Source of the DNA: Antrodiella citrinella
Lineage: Eukaryota > Basidiomycota > Agaricomycetes > Polyporales > Steccherinaceae
DNA length: 64,000 bases
Assembly: GCA_004802725.1 (NCBI GenBank)
Contig: SGPM01000060.1
Location: 39,609-103,608, forward strand
Reading direction: 5' to 3'
The notes under the pieces are model-generated. The model made no database searches, was not told the origin of the DNA, and saw nothing but the letters and a program-made list of their open reading frames with translations. The number at the start of each line of letters is the position of its first letter. Position 1 is the first letter of the stretch. This document shows, in pieces, positions 21,395 through 32,632 of this stretch. The position numbers were made by a program, and so were the translations under genes.

Positions 21395-22658
21395 TTAGTA
21401 CTACATGCGGATCACAAAAAGAGAAGTTAGAAGATGAAGAAGCAAGAATAGAGAACATGCGACTCACGGCAGAAGCACGAAACTCTCTGATGTCGTTAAC
21501 GATGTTCAGCTGAACCCCCCGAAGAGCGCACGCAGCATGGACCGCGTCCAGCTTTCCGTGGCTCTCACCCCCTTTCCACAGATGCAAAGTAATAGATGCC
21601 AACCCTGCGCTCTCCGAGATCAGATGCAGCAAGGGCTTCATCTCAGTCTCTCGGTGAAGGCCAAGCGAGACGTGCTGCAGCGAGGTTGGCAACGTCTTGC
21701 ACAACACCATTGTGACTCGAGCGTCCTCCATATGGAGATGACGAAGACCCTGGCATTGCATGAGGCTAAACGCAGCTTCGCGTGTCTGGCAAGTGGGCAT
21801 AGAGATAGACTCCACGGAATCGTTGTGTTCGCGGACCACACGGGCAAGAACGTCGGAGCAGGATTGACGGTCGGCGTAGACCCTGCGCAAGCTGCCTCGA
21901 GAGTTCAGCAGGAGCCACTTTAAGAACTCGAAGGAGGGGGCCCTCTGGCAGTTGAGACGAAGCTCGCTCAAGGCACACGGGAAAGGCGTGGATGCAAGCG
22001 GGGGAATGGTAGGTAGTGCTGTGCCCCTGATCTCGAGGGACCGCAGGGTCGGCCACAAATGAAGCAACTGCGATAGGGTCGAAGAGTTATCTGTCCAGTT
22101 ACTGAAGCGCAAGCGCGTGATAGATGGTCCTGCACGCAGCATTGAGAGAACTTCGTCGTCGAAGGACGGCGCGTTCCTTTGCATACGAGCCTGAGTCGGA
22201 GATCCAACGACGTCATTTCCCGGAGCGCCTCTACCGAAGAGAGAGACGTCCAGTTCTTGAACGCGAGAACAGCGTCCAAAGAGAGACGCGAATGACAGAG
22301 ACGGGACACCGTTGGGCTGATTGTGGTCCAGGATGACGCTGAAGCGAATGACTGCGTCCGCGAGCATCCTACCTCTGGGAGTCGAGGGTGATAGCGCGTC
22401 GGAAAGAGAATGGAGAGAAGCTTGTGATCGTAATGTGACGTGATGGAAAAGCAATTTCTGAGCGAGAATCGACCAATCCCTGCAGACCAAAGCGCTGTTC
22501 ATCAGCACATGGTGAGTAGACTCGAGGTCTTGCGGGTCGTATGCAGCTTCGAGTATCTTGAGCACGATCTCGTTGGGGATGTGCTTGGGAGGGTTAAGAG
22601 GGCTCGATGTGCGACGTTGCACGACGGGGGATGCTTTTGGGGACATGACGGGGTTCAT
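21395..22658 (-). CDS. F-box-like protein
   Basis: Probable substrate adaptor of an SCF ubiquitin ligase. The N-terminal motif PKHIPNEIVLKILEAAYDPQ, followed by ALVCRDWSILAQKLLFHHV, has the F-box pattern (P..I...IL, then VC..W). The rest resembles the leucine-rich, LRR-like C-terminal part of basidiomycete F-box proteins (LRSLEIRGTALPTIPPL, LRHLHMEDARVTM). The main exon, 22658-21468, is followed by an intron (gtgagt...tgtag, 21467-21401), after which only Tyr and a stop remain (21400-21395), giving 398 residues. Without that intron the frame runs to 21315 (447 residues). No substrate can be inferred. Confidence 0.7.
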
Positions 22659-23827
22659 GAGGGTGAAAGAGACCTGGTGCTTCTCAACCTGGCAATATAT
22701 GAGACCGTGACGCCCGAAGTCATTATACAGAGACGCGAAGGACTCACGTGTGGATGGGGACCGTTGAAGAACCTCTGGATGCGGTCAAGGAGAGGAAAGG
22801 TCAAAAGATTAAGAGAGTGCATGATTGGAAGCGACTACAACTACGACGACCGTAACGAGGAGGGTAAAGCCTGGAGCCTGGAGGGAGGGAGGATGAGAAT
22901 CAACCGGCAAAGGACCGTTTGGGAAGAGGCCTGTATTAATACCCGCACGGGGACTTCAGAAGCCAGCATTGTTTCGACACGCGAGAGGACTTCGGCGGCG
23001 GACATGGTCAGCCTCGCCAAAGTGGCAGTAACTCCCGCCGCGTCGCGTATCGGGACAGACGCCCAACGCTCGTTACCCTTTTGTTCGCTCCTCTCGGATC
23101 GCGCACTCGAATCTCGTCTCGTGGCAATTCGCAAAAAGGTAAACACTCAAACAACTGCACACCTCATCGTGAACCGTACGACGCCGTGCACCTTCTTCCT
23201 TTTTCTATCCAGCACTTCGCAGCGCGCAACCTGCGATGCTTCCGCAGTCAATGGCGGAGCTTGGGCGACGGCGGGAAGCCCTCCCATTCCGAGAAGGCAA
23301 ACAAAGCGCAGCACCCGATTCGCCAGAGCCCGCCCGAATGCAGGGCATGTCTGCCAGTGAGGACCTGCCACCACGGCCATACTGCGTCTCAAGGAGTCAT
23401 AACACTGTGACACGTCCTCCTCCGTCACCGGCTACCACAAACAACGACGTTTCCGCGACACGCGGTGACTCAAGGCTTGTCATCGCCGGCGAGGACGATA
23501 AATTTGGTATCGATACACACCATCCGAGGCCTTGCTCTCAGGATGATGCTTATTGTTGTCTGTACGTATCTAGATCCGAGTCAGTATGCTGCATTCGTCC
23601 ATACGCCTCACAAATTGAAACAATAGCACTGCCGCGGGTCAGTGAACCTGGTGGTGATGCAGGTCATAATCTTGATACAAGCTTTCGGGCTAACGCTGGA
23701 GGTGCGATGCGATGTAAGATGACTGAACAAATACAACGAGACCGACCGGACATTACTTACCTACACACATACACCGAGTACAGAGGAACAACACACACTG
23801 TTCGGTCACTTCGGTGTGATCATTCGA
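22659..23827. other. 1.2-kb region between F-box gene and ASK1
   Basis: Several overlapping frames on both strands (up to 306 codons, partly antisense to the F-box gene) reflect a stop-poor composition. None shows a domain or a convincing intron set. It serves as upstream region of the F-box gene and 3' flank of ASK1. Confidence 0.45.
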
Positions 23828-25964
23828 TCATGCGCCACGTCCCCACGGCGTAGGACTTTCTTCAACTCTCCCTGCTTGTTCCATTTGAGCACCGATGCCC
23901 ATGGTATCTTCCAGCAACTCTTCCCCAAGCATGCGCAGAGTCTGCCCAGAACCTTGCTGCGCCTGGGCCAGGAGCCGTTGAGCAGGTGGAACTCCAAACA
24001 AAGTCTCTTCTTCCCTATCTTGCTGATAAGCCGGGTCGTCAAAGGAATCGTCGAACTCGTCTTCATCCTCGGCCCCAATCACATGCGTCAAAGGGTGGAC
24101 GGCACCCTCCACTGCAAGTGCTGCGCCGTCCATCGAATCCATAGACTGATTCGACGAGTCAAAGGATGAATCATCATCGTCATCGTACGATGTGCGCTGA
24201 GCTGCCAACAAGAACGCCGCGGAAGGGTTCGCGGTGTCGTTCATCTCCTCGTCAGAAGAAGAGTCCGACAGCATACCCGAATCGGAGCCGCGTCCTGCTT
24301 CGAATTCGTCGTCCCGCAAATGGAAAGCACTGAAGACAGGATGTTCGGGCGTCTCCTCAGGTGGCTGAGCGGTGGGTAAGACTGGCGCGGGTAATTGTCT
24401 TCGACTGTCATGAATTGGAAGGGAATGTGATGACGGAGCCTCGGACGATGTGATGCTGGATCTTGAACCGGCATTTTGAACACCGTAATTCGCCGTAAAC
24501 CCGTCTCCAACTCGCCTCATCAAGCTCTCCAGACTGGCATCTGCGACACTGCTGCTAGCTTCTCCCGGGTGTTTCGCGTATCTGGACAAGGACGGTGGTG
24601 TGGGCACAGAGCTCATACTTGACTCCGTCCCCGCCTTTGGAGGAAGTCCAAATGCCCCCCGCTTCTCTACGTCCAGCAGCTTCTTCATGATTCGCTCTGC
24701 GGCTTCTTTCTTCGGTGTCTTACCCAACGTGGGCAGACGCGCAAAGTCCATCGTAATGGGAGGGGACATGCCAAAGTCGAACGAGTCGTCTTCGCTCGGA
24801 CCCGGAGTTGTGGAACCCTTCGCGGGACGAGGCTCGAAGAGTCTGGAAGGAACATGCGTGCGTCGTGGCGAGGCAACGGCAGGGTCCTTCAGGTCCACGA
24901 CGCCCTTCCATTCCATAGGTTTGGAGTTTGGTGGAAGATAAGGGTTGAAGACCTTGAGATTGGGAGTCTTGCCTTTGACTTTAAGCGGTGAGGTGGCTGC
25001 GCTATGCGCCCTTGGTGTAGAAGACACGTCCGCTTGAGCCGCATTTCGGAGCAACACATTCTGACGGAGAAGTTGTGGCTCCTTCCCCTTCCCCTTGTGC
25101 GTAGAGTCAAACATGCTCGTCGACGGAGGGGCACGTTGAGTGATATCGGCAGATTCGTCGGGGCCTAGCGACATGTCCCCCAGAGATGAAGACACTCCAG
25201 ATACCTCGTCGTCGCGGGTAAGACTCTGAACCTCTCTGTCCAGCCGAATTAGAGGTGATTCCAGGGAAGCCGACCACGACGGCGTAGGTTCATCTCCGTA
25301 TCCATGCGCATGGTTACGGGAGACAGTGGCGGGCGTAGATGATATTGCCGCCTGCGCAGGCCGGAAAGACACGTCCGAAGACGTATCATTGGGATTGAAC
25401 ATGTGTGATGAGCGGGATGGCGTCGCATCGGATTGGTCGGTTGGGGATGTCTGGTCCTGTGCCTCAGATTCCGAGTCCTCCGCACTGACACTTGGATCGG
25501 CGGCGGGGGCGTAATCGTCGTACGTCGGAACACGTATTTGAGCAGCGTGTTCAAAGAAAGTTGTCCAAAACTTCACACGACGCGGAGCGAAAACAACTTG
25601 AGTAATGAAAAACAATGTGCGGAGGGTATGATTACATACTTTCGCAGCTTCCCTTACAGGCTCTGTAGACACCGCATACCGCTTCACCGCTGGCAATATC
25701 CTGTTCGCCATGATCTGTTGTATCTTGGAGAAGTTCGCGTCTATGTTCTATGTGCGCATACATCAGAGACAGAGCGTGCAGGTCATTCGCAAGTAAGGAT
25801 ACCTGCAGTTTGATAGTAATCAGCTGCTCAATTTGTTCAATCTGGTCTCCCGGAGGTGCGGCGGTATTGATACCAGGAATCACAATGTCGTTGGGGTCTG
25901 CTGTAGGTTCCCATCTTGGAGCTTTCAGCTCGATGGGTTTCAATGGAGGGACGGGAGCAGCCAT
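23828..25964 (-). CDS. ASK1: DASH complex subunit Ask1
   Basis: Kinetochore component of the fungal DASH/Dam1 ring that couples chromosomes to spindle microtubules. Exons 25964-25803, 25747-25640 and 25570-23828 give 670 residues. The conserved Ask1 domain is the first ~110 residues: IEQIEQLITIKLQNIDANFS, KIQQIMANRILPAVKRYAVS, then FWTTFFEHAAQIRVPTYDDY. The remaining ~550 residues are low-complexity, Ser/Pro/Asp-rich and probably disordered, with many SP/TP sites (TPKKEAAERIMKKLL, VPTPPSLSR), as expected for a CDK-regulated kinetochore protein. Acidic stretches (EDEDEFDDSFDDP) lie near the C-terminus. The second intron, 69 bp, stays in frame when retained, so retention would insert 23 residues. 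Much longer than yeast Ask1 (292 residues), as in other basidiomycetes. Confidence 0.85.
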
Positions 25965-26414
25965 GGTAGGTAGACAACTTTGACTCCCGGGCCAGAACAC
26001 GCGAGTGACCAGACGCGTGACAAAACGCGATCGGACACGTCACGTGTTATTACGGTTATGTCACACGCTCCGTCGACGCAACCATCGTCCGTTCGTAATT
26101 CTCATAGACATGTATACAACGAAGTTTTGGAATGAAATCGAGATCATTTTGAACGTGCCAGTGAGGCTCTCTGATACTTTTGTCTCATCCTTCAAGTTGA
26201 AACAGGCCAGGCTCTGCTGGCAGACTGCTATGGCTATCGAGGCGTACATACAGAGTCATTTCGGAGTCTGATATGCGTATCCTCTGCACTGATCATGACG
26301 CTGATCATGATCGAACTGAACTTTTATGGAATGAAGCTGCTCCAGATGCTGCCCTGGAACAAACAGAATCATCAACAAAATGGATACAACTTATGCATGC
26401 AGCGTTACAATGAA
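25965..26414. other. 450-bp intergenic region
   Basis: Upstream flank of ASK1 and downstream flank of the decayed F-box copy. Nothing recognised. Confidence 0.45.
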
Positions 26415-28057
26415 TCAATCTTCGACGAACATCGGCGGCATCGCGATGCCTAGTTCCACCTTCAGGCAGCCTCGTTCGTGTAGGCCTGAGAACGCCTCGA
26501 GGAGTTGCCGCCTCGTCTCGTCCGAAAATGTATGCTTGAGATGTGATTCCCGCTGAATCACAAGCATAAACGTCGCAGACTCCTGTCGTGGACCCGTACC
26601 ACGAGCACGAGAGTGCCTAAGCAGGTCCACGCGACTGCACAGCGCGGCATCCAACTTACTCAATGTCTCTTTCCCCCTCCTGAAGCATGCGACTAGTCCG
26701 TTCTGGATCTTCCTCCCAATCTAGGTATGCAAGGGATGACAGTGGGAAGCCGCACCGCAGGGTAAGTGGGTGCAAGAAGACAACGCAGCATGATGGCAAT
26801 GTTGTCCCAAGCGCGATGGCCGAAGCTGTGAAGCGTATCTCCGAACAAACTGATATTGAAGGCGACGGTTTGAAGATTCATACAAAGCTTAAAGTCCTGG
26901 GGTTCATCATCTGAGGGAGAATGCCAACTCCGTCAATACTATGTATTGCTTATGGTTGGGACACAAGACGACGTCTGATGACTCACTTATAGACCGCTCT
27001 ATGAGAAGATGTCGCAGCTGTGGTGCAATGACAGGGTGACTCAGAACACCACGAACGGTCGAAAACGACGTATGTGCAGAGAGCCTTGAGGGCATTGGCA
27101 CGCCCACGCGGATGAGTTTGTCGTAAAATGCGGGAGGAAGGTTCGCGGATCTAATGGTGAGGGATGGGAAGCGTAGAGCCTGCAGTCCCGCAATTTGTGC
27201 TCCATCCTCTGAGTTACGAACACTCCAAAAGTTACACAGAGAGATATGCCCGACCTCGCCGAAGAGAGAGAGGAGATCAAATAGTTTGTGGTCGAAGATT
27301 GAAGACCGGGTCCCAACAGACAGCATGTCTATTTTCAAGTACCGGAGAACAGGCCTTACGAATGAGACTGGTTGATATCGGTCGAAGGTCTCTACTGGCA
27401 GTGTCTCTGGAGGTTGGAGAAAGATGTCTCTGAATCGTGCGATCTGAAGGTTTGGCAGAAAAGTCCTGCTGAGTAGGTGTGTAGCTAGAAGTCCACGTGT
27501 AGCTTCCGGAGGAGGCGGTGTGTTGTCACGATACCTGTGACCATTCCAGGGGTAGTCGTCATCGTCGAAAAAACGTAGAAAAAGAATACGTATGCAGTTG
27601 CGTATGGCATCCGCGCCTGTAAGAAAATCGACGAGCGACTGGAGTGATATGTAGGAGCTCTCTTCACATAACTGTAACGGTCTCGGCATGTCATTCCAAG
27701 TAAGAAGGCGAACCTTTTGTTAGCACTGATCCTGATTTGACAGGGAATGTATAGCAGACATCGTGGTATAGATAGGGGGAGTGCCGCCTGACGCCAGCGA
27801 CGCGACACTGACCCGCAGCTCACAATATATGGTTTATAGAAGTATTCGCAGTCGTCCCAATCTCCAGGTCTCGACATCCAATCGTCTTCATCCCGCTCGT
27901 GGAAGCTCTCGGTAATAGCGAAGTTGGTCTGGGAGTCGGTATCAGAGACGACCGACTGCTCGTCGAAATCTCTTTCGGGGTTGAGATGTCTTTGAGGCTT
28001 AAAGTACGCCAGGCTCTCGGAGAGGAGCTCGAAAGGCAAGTCGTTGATTCCTGTCAT
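26415..28057 (-). pseudogene. F-box-like gene, tandem copy 1, frameshifted
   Basis: Close copy of the gene at 28629-30183. Exon 1 (28057-27714) begins MTGINDLPFELLSESLAYFK, an F-box start. It is shifted by a G run of five at 27775-27779, where copy 2 has four; removing one base restores LPYLYHDVCYTF. Exon 2 (27661-26987, SSYISLQSLVDFLTGADAIR onward) is intact. Exon 3 (from 26910) meets a 2-nt deletion near VIPCI and stops at 26693; a C run of five at 26673-26677 (four in copy 2) adds another shift. The C-terminal frame then resumes (SKLDAALCSRVDLLRHSRA) to 26415. At least three frame changes relative to copy 2 argue for a recently dead gene, unless the bases are sequencing errors in homopolymers. 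Confidence 0.65.
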
Positions 28058-28628
28058 GACAAGCTGGCAGCCTCTTATGAGTAACAAATTATCGACAGCA
28101 GAGTGAGTCACAGCAAAAAGAACCATACCTGTGATTCAGATCGTTAGAGATCGTCTGATACACACACACTGGTAAGGTTGTACCTCGGGATGACTGTAGC
28201 AGTACAAGAGACCATCGATGTGAAAGCGCCCAAAACGTTCGGGCCCTCCCGTCGGACTCGGGGCGACAGTTAGTTTTTCTCCAGCGTACAGTACCTCCAC
28301 TTTCTGTACAATCCGATCCAGCAGCCAAGAGAGGAAATAAATGAGAATTCAATTTTCGGATTCAGTCGACGTTCGAACATAAAATTCAATCGACCAAACG
28401 AGTCTCTTACTGAGGTGAAGGCGCCGACTCGGATAATAGAACCTTGGTTGCTGACTTTGTCGTGTAAGGGAGATCCTATCGGTTCATTACTTAGGCATAT
28501 GTGGCTATCGAAGTGTAAATATGAAAGACACCGCGAAATAATATGGTACGCATCCTAATAAAATTGAAGTTATGACGTTGTTTGGGACGCAAAGGATAAC
28601 GGCGGCATCGCGACACCTGGCTCCACTT
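28058..28628. other. upstream flank of copy 1, partly duplicated
   Basis: Part of it (about 28060-28340) resembles the upstream flank of copy 2 (about 30190-30480), so the duplication included promoter sequence. No gene. Confidence 0.5.
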
Positions 28629-30183
28629 TCAGGCAGCCTCGTTCGCGTAGACCTGAGAACGCCTCAAGGAGTTGCTGCCTCTTCTCGTCCGAGAATGTAA
28701 GCTTGAGATGTGATGACTCACAAGCTTCAGCAGCGCAGACTTCTGCTGTAAACACGTGTTATGGAAACGTGAGTGCCTCAGCAGGTCCACCCGACTGCAC
28801 AGCGCGGTATCCAACTTCTTCATCGTCTCTTTCCCCTCCAGAAGCAAGCGATCAGTCCATCCCGGATCATCCTCCCAGTCGTCTAGGTATTTCAAAATGA
28901 TCGTGACAAGCCGCAGTGTAGGGGAAGTGGGCGAAAGCAGACAACGTAGCATAATAGAAATGTTGTCCCAAGTGGGATGATCGAAACGGTGAACCCGTAA
29001 CATAGTTTCAAACAAGCTGACTCCGAAAGCGATGGTTTGGAGATTCGTACAAAGCCCAAGATCATGCGGTTTCGCTGGTAGAGCAAGATGACAACGTCAG
29101 TACACCTCGGCTAGGATGCGACGCGAATTTTGATGATTCACCTGGAGATTGTTTCATGAAAAGATGCTGCAGCTGTGGTGCTATAGCATGGTGTCCTAGA
29201 ATATCGGCCATGTCCCTTGGAAACTTTATGTCTGCAGAGAGCTTTGAGGGTATTGGTACGCCCGCAGGGATCAGCATGTCGAAAAATGAAATGCATGTGG
29301 ATTTGAGGGAGAGCGATGGGAAGCGCAGGGCCTGCAGACCAGGGGTTTGTGCACCATTGCTGAAAAACGGAAGGTTACACACAGACAAATGACCGACATC
29401 GCCGAAGAGAGACAGGAGGTCGGTTAGTTTGTACTCAAGACGTGGATACTGACAGCCGGCGGACATCATGTCTATTTTCAGGTACCGAAGTGCAGGCCTT
29501 GTGTATGGTGCTGCTGGTTCTCGGTAAACGGCCTCGACCGGTAGTGTTTGCGCCCGTTTCAGCGAGATGTCTGTGAGTCGCACGATTTGAAGATTGGGCA
29601 GAAAATCTCTGCTAAGTAGATGCGCCAAGTGCTCGCGCGGAACAAGCGGCGGCGGAGAGGAGCGGTAACTTGAAGATTTCTCACAATCGCAGTAGCAGTC
29701 GTCGCAGCGACAGTGTAGACCAAGTACCTGTATGCAGTTGCGTATGACATCCGCGCCTGCAAGAAAATCCAAGAGCGGCTGCAGCGATTTGTGACCATCT
29801 GCGCATAATCAGAAGGAGATAGATTTTCGACATGTATTTGAAGGCGAACCTTTGTTTGCCGATGAGCATCGTGTAGAGAATGTATAGCACACGTCGTGGA
29901 ATAGGTAGGGGAGTGCCGCCTGTCGCCACAGACGCGACACCGACCCACAGCTCACTGCGTACGGCTTATAGAAATAGTCGCAATGGGCCCCGGTGGACTT
30001 CCAATCACATTCCAAGTCCAGCTCGCGTCTGCGCTCGGTGATAGCGAAATTAGTCTGGGAGTCGGTATCAGAGATGACAGACCGGTCGTTGAAATCTCTT
30101 TCAGGGTTGAGGTGTCTCTGGGGCTTCAAGTAAGCCAGAATCTCGGATAGGAGCTCGAAAGGCAAGTCGTTGATTCCTGTCAT
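28629..30183 (-). CDS. F-box-like protein, tandem copy 2
   Basis: Probable SCF adaptor of the basidiomycete F-box family. Exons 30183-29850, 29798-29142 and 29074-28629 join in phase to 478 residues. F-box: INDLPFELLSEILAYLKPQ, then VSCGSVSRLWRQAALPYLFH. The central part (LLDFLAGADVIRNCIQVLG, LRYLKIDMMSAG, LTDLLSLFGDVGHLSVCNL) resembles the LRR-like half of such proteins. The last ~30 residues come from a frame different from that conserved in copy 1. The conserved ending (FSDEKRQQLLEAFSGLRERG) lies one frame away, down to 28570, so this copy too may have a late frameshift or an unrecognised small intron. No substrate can be proposed. Confidence 0.6.
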
Positions 30184-30604
30184 AACGAGGACAGACTCAG
30201 GCTGACAGCTACTGGGCGTTTCTTCACATTATGGACAGCAGAGAGAGTCAGGGTATCGTACCTGTAACTCAGGTTGTCTGATGTAGAGATTTGTACCTCT
30301 ACGAGTGGCGGAATGACTGGTACAAGAGAAAGGAGTCGTGAACAAGTCGTGAAAGCAAAAGCGCCCAACGCATTCCCTCCTGTTACCGTCGACGTCGGTA
30401 CCGGGCCGACAGCTTGTTTTTCTCCGGCGTACGGTATTTCGCAAGAATTTCCAAAACCCAGTCCATCGCCAGTGAAGAGAAATAAACGAGGAATCAACAT
30501 TCCGAGCAAACGAATACGCTACCTGAAATACTACATACATATACAACAAACGCAATCACGAACGAGACCCCAAGAAAGGACAGTACATACGGCTTCAACC
30601 CAAA
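30184..30604. other. 421-bp region upstream of F-box copy 2
   Basis: Shares similarity with the flank of copy 1 as noted there. No coding evidence. Confidence 0.45.
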
Positions 30605-32632
30605 CTAATCCTCCCAGATGATCTTCTTGTGGTCGAATATCGCCTTCGGGGTATACTTCCCCTGCTTCAGATCCGTAGCGTCCATCCGCGTCTTCACAGT
30701 CCGGTGGACATGCACGCCTTCCTGCTGGTGCTTCTCAGAGACTTGACGGCCTCTACCTAGGTTGAAGCTAACATGCGGGAAGGAACAACGGTGAGTAAGA
30801 AATCCCCGACAAGGAAAATGCGTAGGAAGAACTCACTAATATTCGGACGCCCAGTAATCGGTCTCCTGTTGGACTTTATGTCTCAACGGCAGCACCTCCA
30901 GCACCCACCACGCAGGCGCTAAAGTCAACTGGTCGTAAATCTCACACCGGATATCCAACAGGTCTTCCTGCTCCTCCGTCAACACCGTGTTCGGCCCCGC
31001 CGGCTGTACATCCGCGTAATTGACCAACGTCTCAGACGTCGACATGCGATCGTGCTTCGCTGTACTAGGATCTACGTTAGCAGAGGTGGACGGGACGACG
31101 GGGATGGTGGCGATGTCGGCGTTGGAGAGCGCTTTAGGGCGCGAGAGGACTTTCGGCCAGAGAGCCGCGGGGTCGAGGCCGAGGGCGGGGAGGAGGTCGG
31201 AGTGGAAGCGGATACCGGTGTTGGAAAGGAAGCATTGACGGATCATCCAGCGTAGAGGGATGCGTGCGACGTTGTGTGGTACGTCGTTGGCGACAGAACC
31301 GCCGCCGACATCTATAAATGGATTCGGAGTGAGTAGAGTGCAGAAAGTAAGGCTTGGGGACTGAGAATGATGTACCGCAGTGGCATCCGGAGAACCAAAC
31401 TTCCAGGACGTCGGTCTCGAAGTTGATCTTATCGCGTTCGGAGAATTCCCGCTCCAGAGTATGCAAATCCTTGGCCTTGGGTTTCGAGCTACCATTCGTC
31501 GGAGGAGTACTAGGTTTGTGTCTCAACGCAGGGATCGTGTCACTCTTTGGCATGTCCCCAGGATGCGTGCCAAGCTCGACTTCTTCCTTGGTAGGACGGT
31601 TGAAGAGGTTGGCTTTGAACTTGGCCCGACGTTCGTCCAGAGACACTGCATGCCGGAATGTCTTGATGGAGGTGTTAGACGCAGTGAATGGGAGAGTGCG
31701 GGGAATCAATCCGACGGAGCAGACGGTATCCCACACGCCAAGGAATTCGATATCGACATCGATGGAGAACGCTTTTTTGAAAGCGGTACTCTGGTTCCAT
31801 CCGGTCTCGTCCGTCCTTGTGAACATCTTGTACGCGAACGGCACCTGCTGCAGGTTGCAGGCTGGAAGAAGACCGACCTAATTGACATGTTGTAAGGTCT
31901 GCTGCGCAAAGTACACTGATAGGAAAACAGACACACTTTGTGTACCATACCAGCAAGGGCACGTGCCGTGTACGCACCTCGGGAGAAGCCGAAGATGCAA
32001 ATTTTGTCTCCTGCTTCATCTAAGAAAAGAGACGTTTGCGTTTCATTTCATGCCTCGTCAATGATGATCGCAGCGATTTCACGCACAGTTCTCCATGAGG
32101 AATTGGTAACCCCCTAGAAGACTCAGGTGAGCATTTGCTTGTGAAGAGGTGACGCGTCTCACTGACCCATGACATGCGCGTCCAGATTCCACGCAATCAT
32201 CTCATCCAGAGTTTGAGAAATCTTGGCCATGAAAGGCGTCGCAATCTGCGGTACAGTGTATGTGCCAATGCCAGCCTACATATGTCCCATTCGATCGATC
32301 AGCAAGTGTGGACGTTAGTGGACGTTAGTGGACGCAAGTTTGTTGCGCTGACGGAGGTAAAATTACCTGGTAGTAGACCATCTGCTCATGTTTGTCGTCT
32401 TTCTTCAGCAATGTGAAGAATTGGATGACATTGGAGTTCTGAACCGACCGGGACGGATGAGTTCCAGCCCAGTTCCAGACGACACGATGATTGAGATACT
32501 CACGTCCGCATCAAATTGATCACCTGTGCCATCGAAGCACAACACGAGTGTGCGAGCAGGTCTGTTATTTGGGATGTACGCCGAAGAGACTGGAATGGGC
32601 TGGCCAATGGCGGAGGCGGGGACGCTGGCCAT
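30605..32632 (-). CDS. DUF2235 alpha/beta-hydrolase family protein
   Basis: Predicted serine hydrolase of the DUF2235 (Tle1-like) family; substrate unknown. Eight exons (32632-32504, 32438-32367, 32275-32167, 32113-32087, 32019-31937, 31877-31376, 31311-30837, 30767-30605) give 519 residues with every phase consistent. The start of the domain is RTLVLCFDGTGDQFDADNSN; the nucleophile elbow is ICIFGFSRGAYTARALAGMV, with the catalytic Ser in GFSRG; then IEFLGVWDTVCSVGLIPR and HAVSLDERRAKF. DVGGGSVANDVPHNVARIPL contains the usual D-x-G-G motif that follows the catalytic Asp, and the C-terminal HVHRTVKTR may hold the His. One exon is only 27 nt. No signal peptide or membrane segment. Related bacterial proteins are phospholipases; a lipase role here is inference. 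Confidence 0.88.

Noticed and set aside
22440..23360. 306-codon frame on the plus strand, partly antisense to the F-box-like gene
   Set aside because: It overlaps the well-supported minus-strand coding sequence, has no domain and ends in low-complexity sequence; a shadow frame in stop-poor DNA.
23236..23853. 205-codon plus-strand frame before ASK1
   Set aside because: No recognisable motif and overlaps the 3' end of ASK1; no exon partners found.
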